DNA of 52,494 bases from an uncultured Lachnospiraceae bacterium (GTDB taxonomy: Bacteria; Bacillota; Clostridia; Lachnospirales; Lachnospiraceae), in NCBI GenBank assembly GCA_900550235.1, contig URRQ01000011.1, positions 1-52,494 of the forward strand, written 5' to 3'. The position numbers were made by a program, and so were the translations under genes. Under the pieces are notes generated by a model. That model worked only from the letters and a program-made list of their open reading frames with translations. It did not search any database and was not told the DNA's origin. Of the stretch, positions 1-7,331 are shown in pieces. Each line of letters starts with the position of its first letter. Position 1 is the first letter of the stretch.

Positions 1-188
1 GAGCTGACGGACAGTTTGTAAAAGCTGGAAATATCCTTTACAGACAGCGTGGAACTAAAATTCACCCAGGCGTTAACGTAGGACGTGGTGGAGATGATAC
101 TTTATTCGCTTTAGTTGACGGTGTTGTAAGATTCGAGAGAAAAGGAAAAGATAAGAAACAGGTTTCTATCTATCCAGTAGCTGAATAA
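1..188 (+). CDS. rpmA: 50S ribosomal protein L27, C-terminal part
   Basis: The frame is open from the first base and ends in TAA at 186-188. The translation contains RQRGTK, NVGRGGDDTLFAL and a lysine-rich end, which are diagnostic of ribosomal protein L27, a large-subunit protein near the peptidyl-transferase centre. The N-terminal part lies outside the window. It sits directly upstream of obg, the usual order in Firmicutes (rplU-ysxB-rpmA-obg). Confidence 0.95.
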   Translation, partial: ADGQFVKAGNILYRQRGTKIHPGVNVGRGGDDTLFALVDGVVRFERKGKDKKQVSIYPVAE

Positions 189-202
189 TTTATTGTAACT
201 TT

Positions 203-230
203 GGGCTTCAAATCTTTAGGTTTGGAGCCT
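203..230 (+). terminator. Hairpin between rpmA and obg, weak terminator or attenuator
   Basis: Arms GGGCTTCAAA (203-212) and TTTGGAGCCT (221-230) pair over 10 positions with two G-T wobbles around an 8-base loop. The following TTGTTTGATAT is only moderately U-rich. It could partly terminate ribosomal-protein transcription and lower expression of obg and the genes after it, or be a processing site. No separate promoter for obg is obvious. Confidence 0.4.
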
Positions 231-259
231 TGTTTGATATATAGAAAGGAACGAAAATT

Positions 260-1543
260 ATGTTTGCAGATAGAGCAAAAATATTGATCCGCTCCGGAAA
301 AGGAGGCGATGGACACGTAAGCTTCTACCGTGCGCTATATGTTGCCAACGGCGGTCCGGACGGCGGCGATGGCGGAAGAGGCGGAGATGTGATCTTTGAA
401 GTAGACAAAGGATTAAACACATTGGTCGATTATCGCCATAGAAAAAAATTTGCTGCAAAAGACGGGGAACAAGGCGGAAAAAGCCGATGCCACGGAAAAG
501 ATGCAGAAGATATTGTATTAAAAGTTCCAGAAGGAACGATCATCAAAGAAGCAGAATCCGGAAAGGTCATTGCGGATATGTCCGGAGATAATATGAGACA
601 GGTCGTGTTAAAAGGCGGAAAAGGTGGACTTGGAAATCAGCACTTTGCAACGGCAACGATGCAGGTTCCTAAGTATGCACAGCCTGGACAGCCTGGACAG
701 GAACTTTGGGTATGTCTGGAATTGAAAGTAATTGCAGATGTCGGATTGGTAGGTTTCCCGAATGTTGGAAAATCCACATTATTATCTAGAGTAACCAATG
801 CAACACCGAAGATTGCAAATTACCATTTTACAACACTGAACCCAAATCTCGGAGTTGTAGACTTGGAAGGTGCAGAGGGATTTGTCATTGCAGATATTCC
901 GGGATTGATTGAAGGGGCTTCAGAAGGAGTTGGTCTTGGTCATGAATTCCTTCGCCATATTGAACGTACGAAAATGATGATTCATGTTGTAGATGCTGCA
1001 TCTACAGAAGGACGCGATCCTATTGAAGATATTTATAAAATAAATGCTGAATTAGAGGCATATAATCCGGAAATCGCAAAACGTCCGCAAGTAATTGCAG
1101 CAAATAAAATCGATGCAATTTATGAAGGAGACGAAGATCCGGTTGAAAGAATCCGTAAAGAATTTGAGCCGCAAGGCATCAAAGTATTTGCGATATCAGG
1201 CGTATCCGGAAAAGGCATCAAAGAATTATTTTATTACGTCAACGATATGCTGAAAACACTAGACAGTAAACCAATCGTGTTTGAGCAGGAGTATTTCCCT
1301 GAAGAAGAATTGATCAATATCGATCTTCCATATGAGATTACAATGGAAGATGGAATGTATGTAGTAGAAGGACCGAAGATTGAAAAAATGCTCGGATACA
1401 CAAACTTGGATTCCGAAAAAGGATTCCAATTCTTCCAAAAATTCTTAAAGGATACTGGTATTCTTGAAGAGTTGGAAAATGCCGGCATCGAAGAAGGCGA
1501 TACGGTGAAAATGTACGGTCTACAGTTCGACTATTACAAATAG
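260..1543 (+). CDS. obgE: GTPase Obg (CgtA)
   Basis: This is a full-length 427-residue Obg GTPase, a protein acting in late 50S ribosome assembly and stress signalling. Residues 1-158 form the glycine-rich Obg fold (GGDGGRGGDV near 36-43). The GTPase domain shows G1 GFPNVGKST at 165-173, the switch TTLNPN near 191, G3 DIPG at 212-215 and G4 NKID at 282-285. The last 80 or so residues fit the OCT domain of Gram-positive Obg proteins. AGAAAGGAACG lies just before the ATG. The next gene, yhbY, starts 27 bases downstream, so the two are probably co-transcribed. Confidence 0.97.
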   Translation: MFADRAKILIRSGKGGDGHVSFYRALYVANGGPDGGDGGRGGDVIFEVDKGLNTLVDYRHRKKFAAKDGEQGGKSRCHGKDAEDIVLKVPEGTIIKEAESGKVIADMSGDNMRQVVLKGGKGGLGNQHFATATMQVPKYAQPGQPGQELWVCLELKVIADVGLVGFPNVGKSTLLSRVTNATPKIANYHFTTLNPNLGVVDLEGAEGFVIADIPGLIEGASEGVGLGHEFLRHIERTKMMIHVVDAASTEGRDPIEDIYKINAELEAYNPEIAKRPQVIAANKIDAIYEGDEDPVERIRKEFEPQGIKVFAISGVSGKGIKELFYYVNDMLKTLDSKPIVFEQEYFPEEELINIDLPYEITMEDGMYVVEGPKIEKMLGYTNLDSEKGFQFFQKFLKDTGILEELENAGIEEGDTVKMYGLQFDYYK

Positions 1544-1570
1544 AGTGTAAGATTAGAAGAGGAGTTAAAT

Positions 1571-1861
1571 ATGACAACAAAACAGAGAGCTTATTTAAAA
1601 AGCCTTGCTATGACAATGGAACCAATCTTCCAGGTTGGTAAAAACAGCATGACTCCAGAGCTTACAGCAGCTATTGCTGAAGCTTTGGAAGCAAGAGAAC
1701 TTATTAAAGTAAGTGTATTAAAAAATTGTGCAGATGATCCAAAGGAAATAGCACAACTTGTTGCAGAACGTACACGTTCGCAAGTTGTACAAGTGATTGG
1801 TAAAAAAATTGTATTGTACAAAGAAGGAAAAGATAAGAAAAAGAAAATTCAGCTTCCATAA
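1571..1861 (+). CDS. yhbY: YhbY-type CRM-domain RNA-binding protein
   Basis: A 96-residue protein covering one CRM domain, the fold of YhbY/YqeI, which binds pre-50S ribosomal particles. Family marks are QVGKNSMTPE near 18-27, ALEARELIKV near 40-49 and the end VQVIGKKIVLYKEGK. Length matches the family (about 97 residues). The start follows GAGGAG with normal spacing. It lies between obg and nadD, as in many Firmicutes, and only 15 bases separate it from the preferred nadD start. Confidence 0.93.
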   Translation: MTTKQRAYLKSLAMTMEPIFQVGKNSMTPELTAAIAEALEARELIKVSVLKNCADDPKEIAQLVAERTRSQVVQVIGKKIVLYKEGKDKKKKIQLP

Positions 1862-1876
1862 AAGGTGGGCAATGCT

Positions 1877-2473
1877 ATGAAAATCGGTATTATGGGCGGT
1901 ACATTTAATCCGATACACAACGGACACTTGATGCTGGGCGCCAGTGCATATGAAAAATTTTCATTAGATAAAGTTTGGTTTCTTCCAAATGGACATCCTC
2001 CGCACAAAGAAAATGAAATCAGCGCTGCAGATCGTTTAGAGATGGTTCGTTTGGCAATTGACGATGACAACAGATTTTTATTGAATACGTACGAAACAGA
2101 GAAAACTGAGACCTCTTTTTCCTATGAAACACTAGAGCAGTTTCATATCATGTATCCGGATTGTAAATTCTATTTTATTATTGGCGCGGATTCTTTGTTT
2201 AGTATTGAATCCTGGCGAGAGCCTGCTCGTGTCATGAAGGCATGCACTCTTCTTGCCGCATGTAGAGATGATAAATATCCTGCAGATATCAAAGACCAGA
2301 TTTCATATTTAGAATCAAAATACGAGGCGGATATCCGTTTCTTGAAATCTCCTTTCATGGATATCTCCTCCAGTGATATTCGAAAAATGGTAGAATCTGG
2401 AACAGATATCTCTTCTTATGTACCGGAAAAAGTGGCAGACTACGTAAAACGCAATCGTCTGTATCAGAGTTAA
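1877..2473 (+). CDS. nadD: Nicotinate-nucleotide adenylyltransferase
   Basis: NadD transfers AMP from ATP to nicotinate mononucleotide to give deamido-NAD. The N-terminus has the nucleotidyltransferase signature GGTFNPIHNGH at 7-17 and the C-terminal part has ISSSDIRK near 165. I chose the ATG at 1877 because AAGGTGGG lies 8 bases upstream of it; a GTG at 1865 overlaps that ribosome binding site and would add MGNA. The protein is 198 residues, normal for NadD. The HD-domain gene yqeK follows, a standard pairing. Confidence 0.95.
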   Translation: MKIGIMGGTFNPIHNGHLMLGASAYEKFSLDKVWFLPNGHPPHKENEISAADRLEMVRLAIDDDNRFLLNTYETEKTETSFSYETLEQFHIMYPDCKFYFIIGADSLFSIESWREPARVMKACTLLAACRDDKYPADIKDQISYLESKYEADIRFLKSPFMDISSSDIRKMVESGTDISSYVPEKVADYVKRNRLYQS

Positions 2474-2500
2474 GAAGCACAGAAAGGATGTTCAGATATT

Positions 2501-3097
2501 TTGAAGAAAGAAATGGAAGTAATTCGCAAAAGATTAAAAAAAGAATTGGATAGCTACCGATATCAACATACACTTGGAGTAATGTATACAGCAGCTTCTA
2601 TGGCTATGCGTTATAGCGTTGATCTTACAGATGCTATGCTTGCCGGATTATTACACGACTGTGCCAAATGTATTCCAGATGATGAGAAGATTCGTATGTG
2701 TGAAAAATATCAAATTCATCTTACTGATATAGAATTACAAAATACTGCTTTGATTCATCCAAAATTAGGCGCATATCTTTCAAAAAAAGAGTATGGAGTA
2801 GAAAAAGGCGAAATTTTAGATGCAATTGCCTGGCATACAACCGGGCATCCTCAAATGACAGATTTAGAAAAGATCATCTTTATAGCGGATTATATTGAAC
2901 CGGGCAGAACATCTGCTCCAAATCTTTCTGAAATTAGAAAAATCTCTTTTGAGAATTTGGATATAGCAATGTTCCGTATTTTAGACGATACATTGCTATA
3001 TCTTGCAAAAAAAGGTGGAGTTATCGACCCGGCGACAGAGGAAACTTATCAGTATTATAAAAATATATGGAAACATTCTGTAGATCGAATGAAATAG
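2501..3097 (+). CDS. yqeK: HD-domain phosphohydrolase, YqeK family
   Basis: A 198-residue HD-superfamily protein. It shows an early His (YQHTLGV near 22), the HD doublet in LLHDCAKCIP near 51, further metal ligands in LIHPKLGAY and IAWHTTGHPQ, and an Asp in IIFIADYIEPGR. Together these are the YqeK pattern; family members hydrolyse diadenosine tetraphosphate symmetrically. The start is TTG at 2501 with AGAAAGGAT about 12 bases upstream; an in-frame ATG at 2513 is an alternative. It sits between nadD and rsfS. Confidence 0.92.
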   Translation: MKKEMEVIRKRLKKELDSYRYQHTLGVMYTAASMAMRYSVDLTDAMLAGLLHDCAKCIPDDEKIRMCEKYQIHLTDIELQNTALIHPKLGAYLSKKEYGVEKGEILDAIAWHTTGHPQMTDLEKIIFIADYIEPGRTSAPNLSEIRKISFENLDIAMFRILDDTLLYLAKKGGVIDPATEETYQYYKNIWKHSVDRMK

Positions 3098-3118
3098 TGT
3101 AAGAGGAGGAAATGAACC

Positions 3119-3469
3119 ATGGAACAAGCAAAACAGATGGCAAAGCTTGCATATAAGGCTTTGGATGATAAAAAAGGAGAAGATATCAAAGTCATTGATA
3201 TTTCACAAATCTCCGTGTTAGCGGATTATTTTATCATTGCAAATGGTACCAATGCAAATCAGGTAAATGCATTGGTTGACAGCGTAGAAGAAGAACTTTC
3301 AAAAGCTGGTTATGACGTAAAACAGCGAGAAGGATATGGACTTGGAAACTGGGTTCTTCTTGATTTTGGCGATATCATTGTGCATGTATTTGATAAAGAA
3401 AACCGTCTTTTCTATGATTTGGAAAGAATCTGGGGAGATGGAAAGTTAATGGATCCGGAAACATTATAA
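3119..3469 (+). CDS. rsfS: Ribosome silencing factor RsfS
   Basis: A 116-residue Iojap/RsfS protein. RsfS binds L14 of the 50S subunit and blocks subunit joining when nutrients run out. Characteristic stretches are VIDISQISVLADYFIIANG near 24-42, REGYGLGNWVLLDFGDIIVHVF and the end YDLERIWGDG. GAGGAGG precedes the ATG. It follows yqeK with a 21-base gap, the usual arrangement in Firmicutes. Confidence 0.96.
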   Translation: MEQAKQMAKLAYKALDDKKGEDIKVIDISQISVLADYFIIANGTNANQVNALVDSVEEELSKAGYDVKQREGYGLGNWVLLDFGDIIVHVFDKENRLFYDLERIWGDGKLMDPETL

Positions 3470-3495
3470 AAGATATTATCGATAGGAATGAGCAT

Positions 3496-4137
3496 ATGGC
3501 TAGAAAAATACCAATCGAAACATCTGCACGACATATTCATTTGTCGGAGGCAGATTATAAAATATTATTTGGGGAAAATGCAAATATCACGTTTTTGCAG
3601 GAATTGAGCCAGCCAGGGCAGTATGTAACCGATGCAAGAGTTACTGTAAAAGGGCCTAGAAGCAGCTTTGAACGGGTTGCGGTATTAGGTCCCTTTCGTA
3701 AACAAACGCAAGTGGAAATTGCTGTTACAGACGCAAGAAAGCTAGGAATTCCATCTTGTATCCGTCAATCAGGAGATATCGAAGGTACGCCGGGGTGTAC
3801 ATTGGTCGGACCAGCAGGCGAACTTGAGTTAGAAAAGGGTGTGATCGTTGCCAAACGTCACATTCATATGACACCGGTTGATGCAATTCGAATGCATGTG
3901 CACGATAATGATAATGTTTTTGTTATTGTAAAAAGTTTTGAACGAGCATTAATCTATGCGGATGTAGTTGTACGAGTAGATCCTGGTTTTCGACTTGCTA
4001 TGCACATTGACACAGATGAAGCAAATGCTTTTGCAAATGATGAATCTCCAGAAGGTGTAATTTTGAAACTCTTTGATGATTCTACTTATAATCTTAATAC
4101 GTGGATGGAAGAGCTGCAAAGTGGTATCAATCGATAA
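3496..4137 (+). CDS. pduL: Phosphate propanoyltransferase, PduL family
   Basis: PduL-type phosphotransacylases interconvert acyl-CoA and acyl phosphate. This 213-residue protein has two half-domains, each opened by a zinc-binding HIH motif: ARHIHLSE (HIH at 13-15) and AKRHIHMT (HIH at 122-124). PGQYVTDARV and GPFRKQTQVEI also fit the family. There is no clear N-terminal encapsulation peptide and no microcompartment shell gene nearby, so a housekeeping role in acetate or propionate phosphate metabolism is more likely than a shell-bound one. It is the last gene before a strong terminator. Placement after rsfS could be operon membership or chance adjacency. Confidence 0.9.
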   Translation: MARKIPIETSARHIHLSEADYKILFGENANITFLQELSQPGQYVTDARVTVKGPRSSFERVAVLGPFRKQTQVEIAVTDARKLGIPSCIRQSGDIEGTPGCTLVGPAGELELEKGVIVAKRHIHMTPVDAIRMHVHDNDNVFVIVKSFERALIYADVVVRVDPGFRLAMHIDTDEANAFANDESPEGVILKLFDDSTYNLNTWMEELQSGINR

Positions 4138-4141
4138 TAAT

Positions 4142-4194
4142 AAAAATCCCAATTACTTGAATATGATTAACATATCTAAGTAGTTGGGATTTTT
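4142..4194. terminator. Bidirectional terminator between pduL and lexA
   Basis: Arms at 4142-4158 (AAAAATCCCAATTACTT) and 4178-4194 pair over 17 positions with one G-T wobble and a 19-base loop. The A-tract on one side and T-tract on the other give a U-rich tail in both directions. It serves pduL from the left and lexA from the right. Confidence 0.9.
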
Positions 4195-4217
4195 ATAGTT
4201 ATGAAAAGAGTAGTTTT

Positions 4218-4835
4218 TTATCGCATGAAACGGAATACACCAATAACTTTACCTAGAATTGAAACTTCGGATACGATGATTGGATCCATCGAATCATTCT
4301 CAGGTTGAAGTCGATAAATGCCTTCTTCTTTATAAAACGTCTTTACAGTTGCGCCATCTTCTACAAGAGCAACAACCATGTCTCCATTACCAGCAGTTTC
4401 TTTTTTTTCTACAAGCACATAATCACCATCTAAAATTCCAGCATTGATCATACTTTCACCTTTTACTTTTAACATATAGGTGTCATTGTTTGGCATGAAA
4501 TCAGACGGAATAGGAAAATACTCTTCAATGTTTTCCTGTGCAAGAAGCGGTTCTCCTGCAGCTACACGACCAATAATTGGGACTTGTACCATATCCCTTC
4601 TAGTCAAATTAAAAGTATCATCGATAATTTCAATTGCGCGAGGCTTCGTAGGGTCTCGACGAATATAACCATTTTTCTCTAATGTTTCAAGATGTGAGTG
4701 AACAGAAGAGGTGGACTTTAAATTTACAGCTTCACATATTTCACGAACAGCCGGCGGATAACCCCTTTGCAAAATTTCTGACTTAATGTATTCTAAAATC
4801 TCTGATTGTTTCTTACTGATTTTTCCATATGACAT
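4218..4835 (-). CDS. lexA: LexA, SOS transcriptional repressor
   Basis: A 205-residue LexA. The N-terminal winged helix spans about 1-70, with the recognition segment STSSVHSHLETLEKNGYI near 41-58. The self-cleavage site VAAGEP places the Ala-Gly bond at 93-94. The catalytic dyad is Ser128 in KGESM and Lys165 in ATVKTF. RecA filaments stimulate self-cleavage after DNA damage and relieve repression. TAGGAGGG precedes the ATG. The gene is divergent from a YneA-like division inhibitor, the arrangement known from Bacillus, and LexA-box-like sites lie in the shared upstream region. Confidence 0.97.
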   Translation of the reverse strand: MSYGKISKKQSEILEYIKSEILQRGYPPAVREICEAVNLKSTSSVHSHLETLEKNGYIRRDPTKPRAIEIIDDTFNLTRRDMVQVPIIGRVAAGEPLLAQENIEEYFPIPSDFMPNNDTYMLKVKGESMINAGILDGDYVLVEKKETAGNGDMVVALVEDGATVKTFYKEEGIYRLQPENDSMDPIIVSEVSILGKVIGVFRFMR

Positions 4836-4901
4836 AGGAATCCCTCCTAATTATAACAAACTTATATTGAAAATATTTTATCATATTAAAATATAAAATG
4901 C

Positions 4902-4913
4902 AAACAAATGTTT
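4902..4913. promoter_or_regulatory. LexA-box-like palindrome upstream of lexA
   Basis: AAACAAATGTTT is a perfect 12-base palindrome and departs from the Gram-positive SOS core GAAC-N4-GTTC at one symmetrical position per arm. On the minus strand it adjoins a possible lexA promoter (TTGCAT, 17 bases, TAAAAT). This position would suit LexA autorepression. The call is inferred from pattern and position. Confidence 0.5.
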
Positions 4914-4946
4914 AGAAAATATGTTCGATTTTTTAATAGAAATATA

Positions 4947-4975
4947 TTGACAAACATTTGTTCTTGTTTTATAGT
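4947..4975 (+). promoter_or_regulatory. SigmaA-type promoter of the YneA-like gene
   Basis: TTGACA at 4947-4952, a 17-base spacer and TATAGT at 4970-4975 form a near-consensus vegetative promoter pointing at the LysM gene. A LexA-box-like site overlaps the -35 element and two more lie downstream of the -10, so the promoter should be shut off until SOS induction. Confidence 0.75.
4952..4963. promoter_or_regulatory. LexA-box-like site overlapping the -35 element
   Basis: AAACATTTGTTC differs from GAAC-N4-GTTC by one base in the left arm. It overlaps the last base of the TTGACA element at 4947-4952 and fills the spacer, so binding would block RNA polymerase. Confidence 0.6.
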
Positions 4976-4991
4976 ATAAATACAGAAAAGA

Positions 4992-5003
4992 GAACGCTTG
5001 TTC
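4992..5003. promoter_or_regulatory. Perfect SOS (LexA) box
   Basis: GAACGCTTGTTC matches the Gram-positive LexA consensus GAAC-N4-GTTC exactly and is followed by G as in the extended consensus. It lies about 16 bases beyond the -10 element, inside the transcribed leader of the YneA-like gene. Confidence 0.85.
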
Positions 5004-5005
5004 GC

Positions 5006-5017
5006 AAACAAAAGTTC
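5006..5017. promoter_or_regulatory. Third LexA-box-like site
   Basis: AAACAAAAGTTC has a full right half-site and one mismatch in the left half. It begins two bases after the perfect box, so the two sites could bind LexA dimers side by side. Confidence 0.5.
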
Positions 5018-5070
5018 TAGTATTTGAGATTTTGCAATATGTGCATACAGATGATAAGGGGGTATCTATC

Positions 5071-5436
5071 ATGGAAGTTAAGAGAAAAAGTAATAATGGA
5101 AAAAAAAGAAAATTAAGAATTTTGAAACGTAAACTTGTGATATTCACAATGATAACTCTATTTACTATGATTGGTTGTTTGCATTTTGGAAAACTGTCAA
5201 CGGATGCACATGGCAATCTTGAAGAAGACCCTGTATCTTTTAAATACTATAAAAGTATTGAAATTGAAGATGGCGATACATTATGGGGAATTGCTGAAAA
5301 ATATATGGGCAAAGAATATGATTCTGTTCAAGAATATATTGCGGAACTAAAAGAAATTAATCAGCTTGTGACAGATGATATTCAATCTGCAAATTATTTA
5401 ACAGTCGTATACTACGATTCAGAATTTAAGGAATAG
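5071..5436 (+). CDS. yneA: YneA-like SOS cell-division inhibitor (TM plus LysM)
   Basis: A 121-residue protein with a very basic N-terminus (residues 2-22), one membrane segment near 23-39 (VIFTMITLFTMIGCLHF) and a LysM domain from about 60 (IEIEDGDTLWGIAEKYMG). This is the layout of Bacillus YneA, which delays septation during SOS by acting outside the membrane. The start at 5071 follows AAGGGGG by 8 bases; an upstream in-frame ATG at 5032 lacks a ribosome binding site. The gene is divergent from lexA and its promoter carries one perfect and two near-perfect LexA boxes. Function is inferred from context and architecture; sequence identity to YneA is low, as is usual. Confidence 0.85.
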   Translation: MEVKRKSNNGKKRKLRILKRKLVIFTMITLFTMIGCLHFGKLSTDAHGNLEEDPVSFKYYKSIEIEDGDTLWGIAEKYMGKEYDSVQEYIAELKEINQLVTDDIQSANYLTVVYYDSEFKE

Positions 5437-5459
5437 AAGATTTATAAGACAGCTCTCCC

Positions 5460-5498
5460 AAGGTGGCATTTGCTTTCATAGTGTAGATGTCACCTTTT
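5460..5498 (+). terminator. Rho-independent terminator after the YneA-like gene
   Basis: AAGGTGGCA (5460-5468) pairs with TGTCACCTT (5488-5496) over 9 positions with one G-T wobble and a 19-base loop, followed by TTATTTAATA. It separates the SOS gene from the recombinase downstream, so the two may be expressed independently. Confidence 0.75.
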
Positions 5499-5599
5499 AT
5501 TTAATAATATATATCTATACGACAAATACTGATTTTTCCAATAGATATAGACATGAACCATACAGTATGATAATATATAACATATACAGGAGGATTTAT

Positions 5600-6661
5600 A
5601 TGAGTAAAGACATAAAAACGTATCACGAACAAACATATATCGATAATACATTGCGTTTGCGAGATATTCTAAATACCATGCCATCCTTTGCCAAAGATTA
5701 TTTTCGGGCAATTGAACCAACAACCTCTGCAAAAACACGCATTTCCTATGCATATGACATTCGGCTGTTTTTTCGTTTCCTAGTAGATCAGAATCCAATA
5801 TATAAAGATTATACGATGGATATGTTTACATTGCACGATTTAGAGTGCATAGAGCCGATTGATATTGAAGAATATCAAGAATATTTGAAAGTATACAAAA
5901 ATGATGAAAAACAGATTACAAATCAAGAACGTGGTTTATCAAGGAAAATGTCAGCGCTTAGAAGCTTTTACAGTTATTACTACAAACATCAAGCAATTAC
6001 AAAGAATCCTACCTTATTAGTAGACATGCCCAAGTTACATGAGAAGGCAATTGTTCGATTGGACGTAGATGAAGTTGCAATGCTATTAGATCATGTAGAG
6101 CAATGTGGCGCACAATTAACCGGACAACGAAAAGTCTATTATGAAAAAAACAAGTCAAGGGATCTTGCGATTTTAACATTGCTATTAGGGACAGGGATTC
6201 GTGTTTCTGAATGTGTAGGCCTGGATATTCAAGATGTTGATTTAAAAAACAATGGAATTAAAGTGACCCGAAAAGGTGGAAATGAAATGGTTGTCTATTT
6301 TGGCGAAGAAGTCAAGCAGGCGCTTCTTACATATTTGGAAGGTGATCGAGCTGCTACTACTCCTCTTCCGGAATATGAAAATGCACTTTTTCTATCGACA
6401 CAAAAAAAACGAATGGGTGTTCAAGCTGTAGAAAATATGGTAAAAAAGTACGCACGTGAAGTTACGCCAAACAAGAAAATAACGCCGCATAAACTTCGTA
6501 GTACCTACGGAACATCTTTATATAAAGAAACCGGAGATATCTACCTTGTAGCAGATGTATTAGGCCATAAAGATGTAAACACTACCAAAAAACACTATGC
6601 TGCGATTGATGAAAACAGACGTCGTCAAGCTGCATCTGCAGTAAAGCTTCGAGAACCATAG
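5600..6661 (+). CDS. XerS-like tyrosine recombinase
   Basis: A 353-residue integrase-family recombinase with all catalytic residues: Arg201 (GIRVSE), Lys225 (TRKGG), His297 and Arg300 (HKLR), His323 (LGHKDV) and Tyr333 (HYAAI). The N-terminal half is a SAM-like core-binding domain. The length, the N-terminal tract around NTMPSFAKDYF and the segment NKSRDLAILTLLLGTGIR resemble streptococcal XerS (about 356 residues), the single recombinase that resolves chromosome dimers. I start at the ATG at 5600, after CAGGAGGA. It follows the YneA-like gene behind a terminator, in the place where Bacillus has the serine recombinase-like YneB. A phage integrase is less likely because no attachment site or phage gene is near. 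Confidence 0.85.
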   Translation: MSKDIKTYHEQTYIDNTLRLRDILNTMPSFAKDYFRAIEPTTSAKTRISYAYDIRLFFRFLVDQNPIYKDYTMDMFTLHDLECIEPIDIEEYQEYLKVYKNDEKQITNQERGLSRKMSALRSFYSYYYKHQAITKNPTLLVDMPKLHEKAIVRLDVDEVAMLLDHVEQCGAQLTGQRKVYYEKNKSRDLAILTLLLGTGIRVSECVGLDIQDVDLKNNGIKVTRKGGNEMVVYFGEEVKQALLTYLEGDRAATTPLPEYENALFLSTQKKRMGVQAVENMVKKYAREVTPNKKITPHKLRSTYGTSLYKETGDIYLVADVLGHKDVNTTKKHYAAIDENRRRQAASAVKLREP

Positions 6662-6675
6662 TAAGAAATAAAAAT

Positions 6676-6723
6676 TCTGCACCAAAAAATACAATGTTTT
6701 TTACATGAAATCTTTGGTGCAGA
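6676..6723. terminator. Bidirectional terminator between recombinase and dtd
   Basis: TCTGCACCAAA (6676-6686) pairs perfectly with TTTGGTGCAGA (6713-6723). A-rich sequence flanks the left arm and GTTTCTTAT follows the right arm, so it can end both converging transcripts. Confidence 0.85.
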
Positions 6724-6728
6724 GTTTC

Positions 6729-7175
6729 TTATAATTCATTAGAATCTAATATAATTGTAAATGGTCCGTCATTTAAGAGCTCTATTTTCATATCTGCTCC
6801 AAATTCCCCTTTCTCGACAACAGGGATTGATTTTTTACATTCTTGAATAATATATTCATACATCTCATTCGCCATATCCGGAGCACCGGCATCTATGAAG
6901 CTAGGTCGATATCCCTTTTTACAATTGGCATATAGCGTAAATTGAGAAACAAGTAACAAAGAACCATCTACATCCGCAAGGGAAAGATTGGTTTTTCCAT
7001 TTTCATCTTCAAAAATGCGAAGACCAACCAGTTTTTTTACAAGCTTGTCTGCGATTTCTTTTGTATCATCATTAGAAACACCTATAAACACGAGAAATCC
7101 TTTCTCTATCTTACCGATCACTTTATGATCAACAGTCACAGACGCATGCTGTACGCGCTGGATTACAAATTTCAT
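6729..7175 (-). CDS. dtd: D-aminoacyl-tRNA deacylase
   Basis: Dtd hydrolyses D-amino acids from tRNA and keeps translation homochiral. The 148-residue protein starts MKFVIQRV, carries SQFTL at 77-81 and the cross-subunit NDGPFT motif near 135-140 (the Gly-Pro motif of the family). I place the start at 7175 because AAAGGA lies 8 bases upstream and family members begin here; in-frame starts further upstream would only add MSLKFVLERMRK. It converges with the recombinase gene. Confidence 0.95.
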   Translation of the reverse strand: MKFVIQRVQHASVTVDHKVIGKIEKGFLVFIGVSNDDTKEIADKLVKKLVGLRIFEDENGKTNLSLADVDGSLLLVSQFTLYANCKKGYRPSFIDAGAPDMANEMYEYIIQECKKSIPVVEKGEFGADMKIELLNDGPFTIILDSNEL

Positions 7176-7331
7176 TTTTCTCATCCTTTCCAATACAAAT
7201 TTCAAACTCAATTATAACAAATCGTCTCAAAAACCACAATAACAAAGGATAGAGAAATACTTGCTTTTTATGTCAAAATACGATACTCTATTTAGGAATA
7301 AAATCTAGCAAAACAAAGGCGGAATTAAAAA

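Noticed and set aside
5032..5070. Longer N-terminus for the YneA-like protein from an upstream ATG
   Set aside because: It would add 13 residues without a ribosome binding site and place its codons over the leader just after the LexA boxes; AAGGGGG supports the ATG at 5071.
5437..5599. A dif-like or difSL-like recombination site next to the Xer-type gene
   Set aside because: The interval holds a terminator and AT-rich promoter-like sequence, but I found no pair of half-sites resembling known dif sequences.
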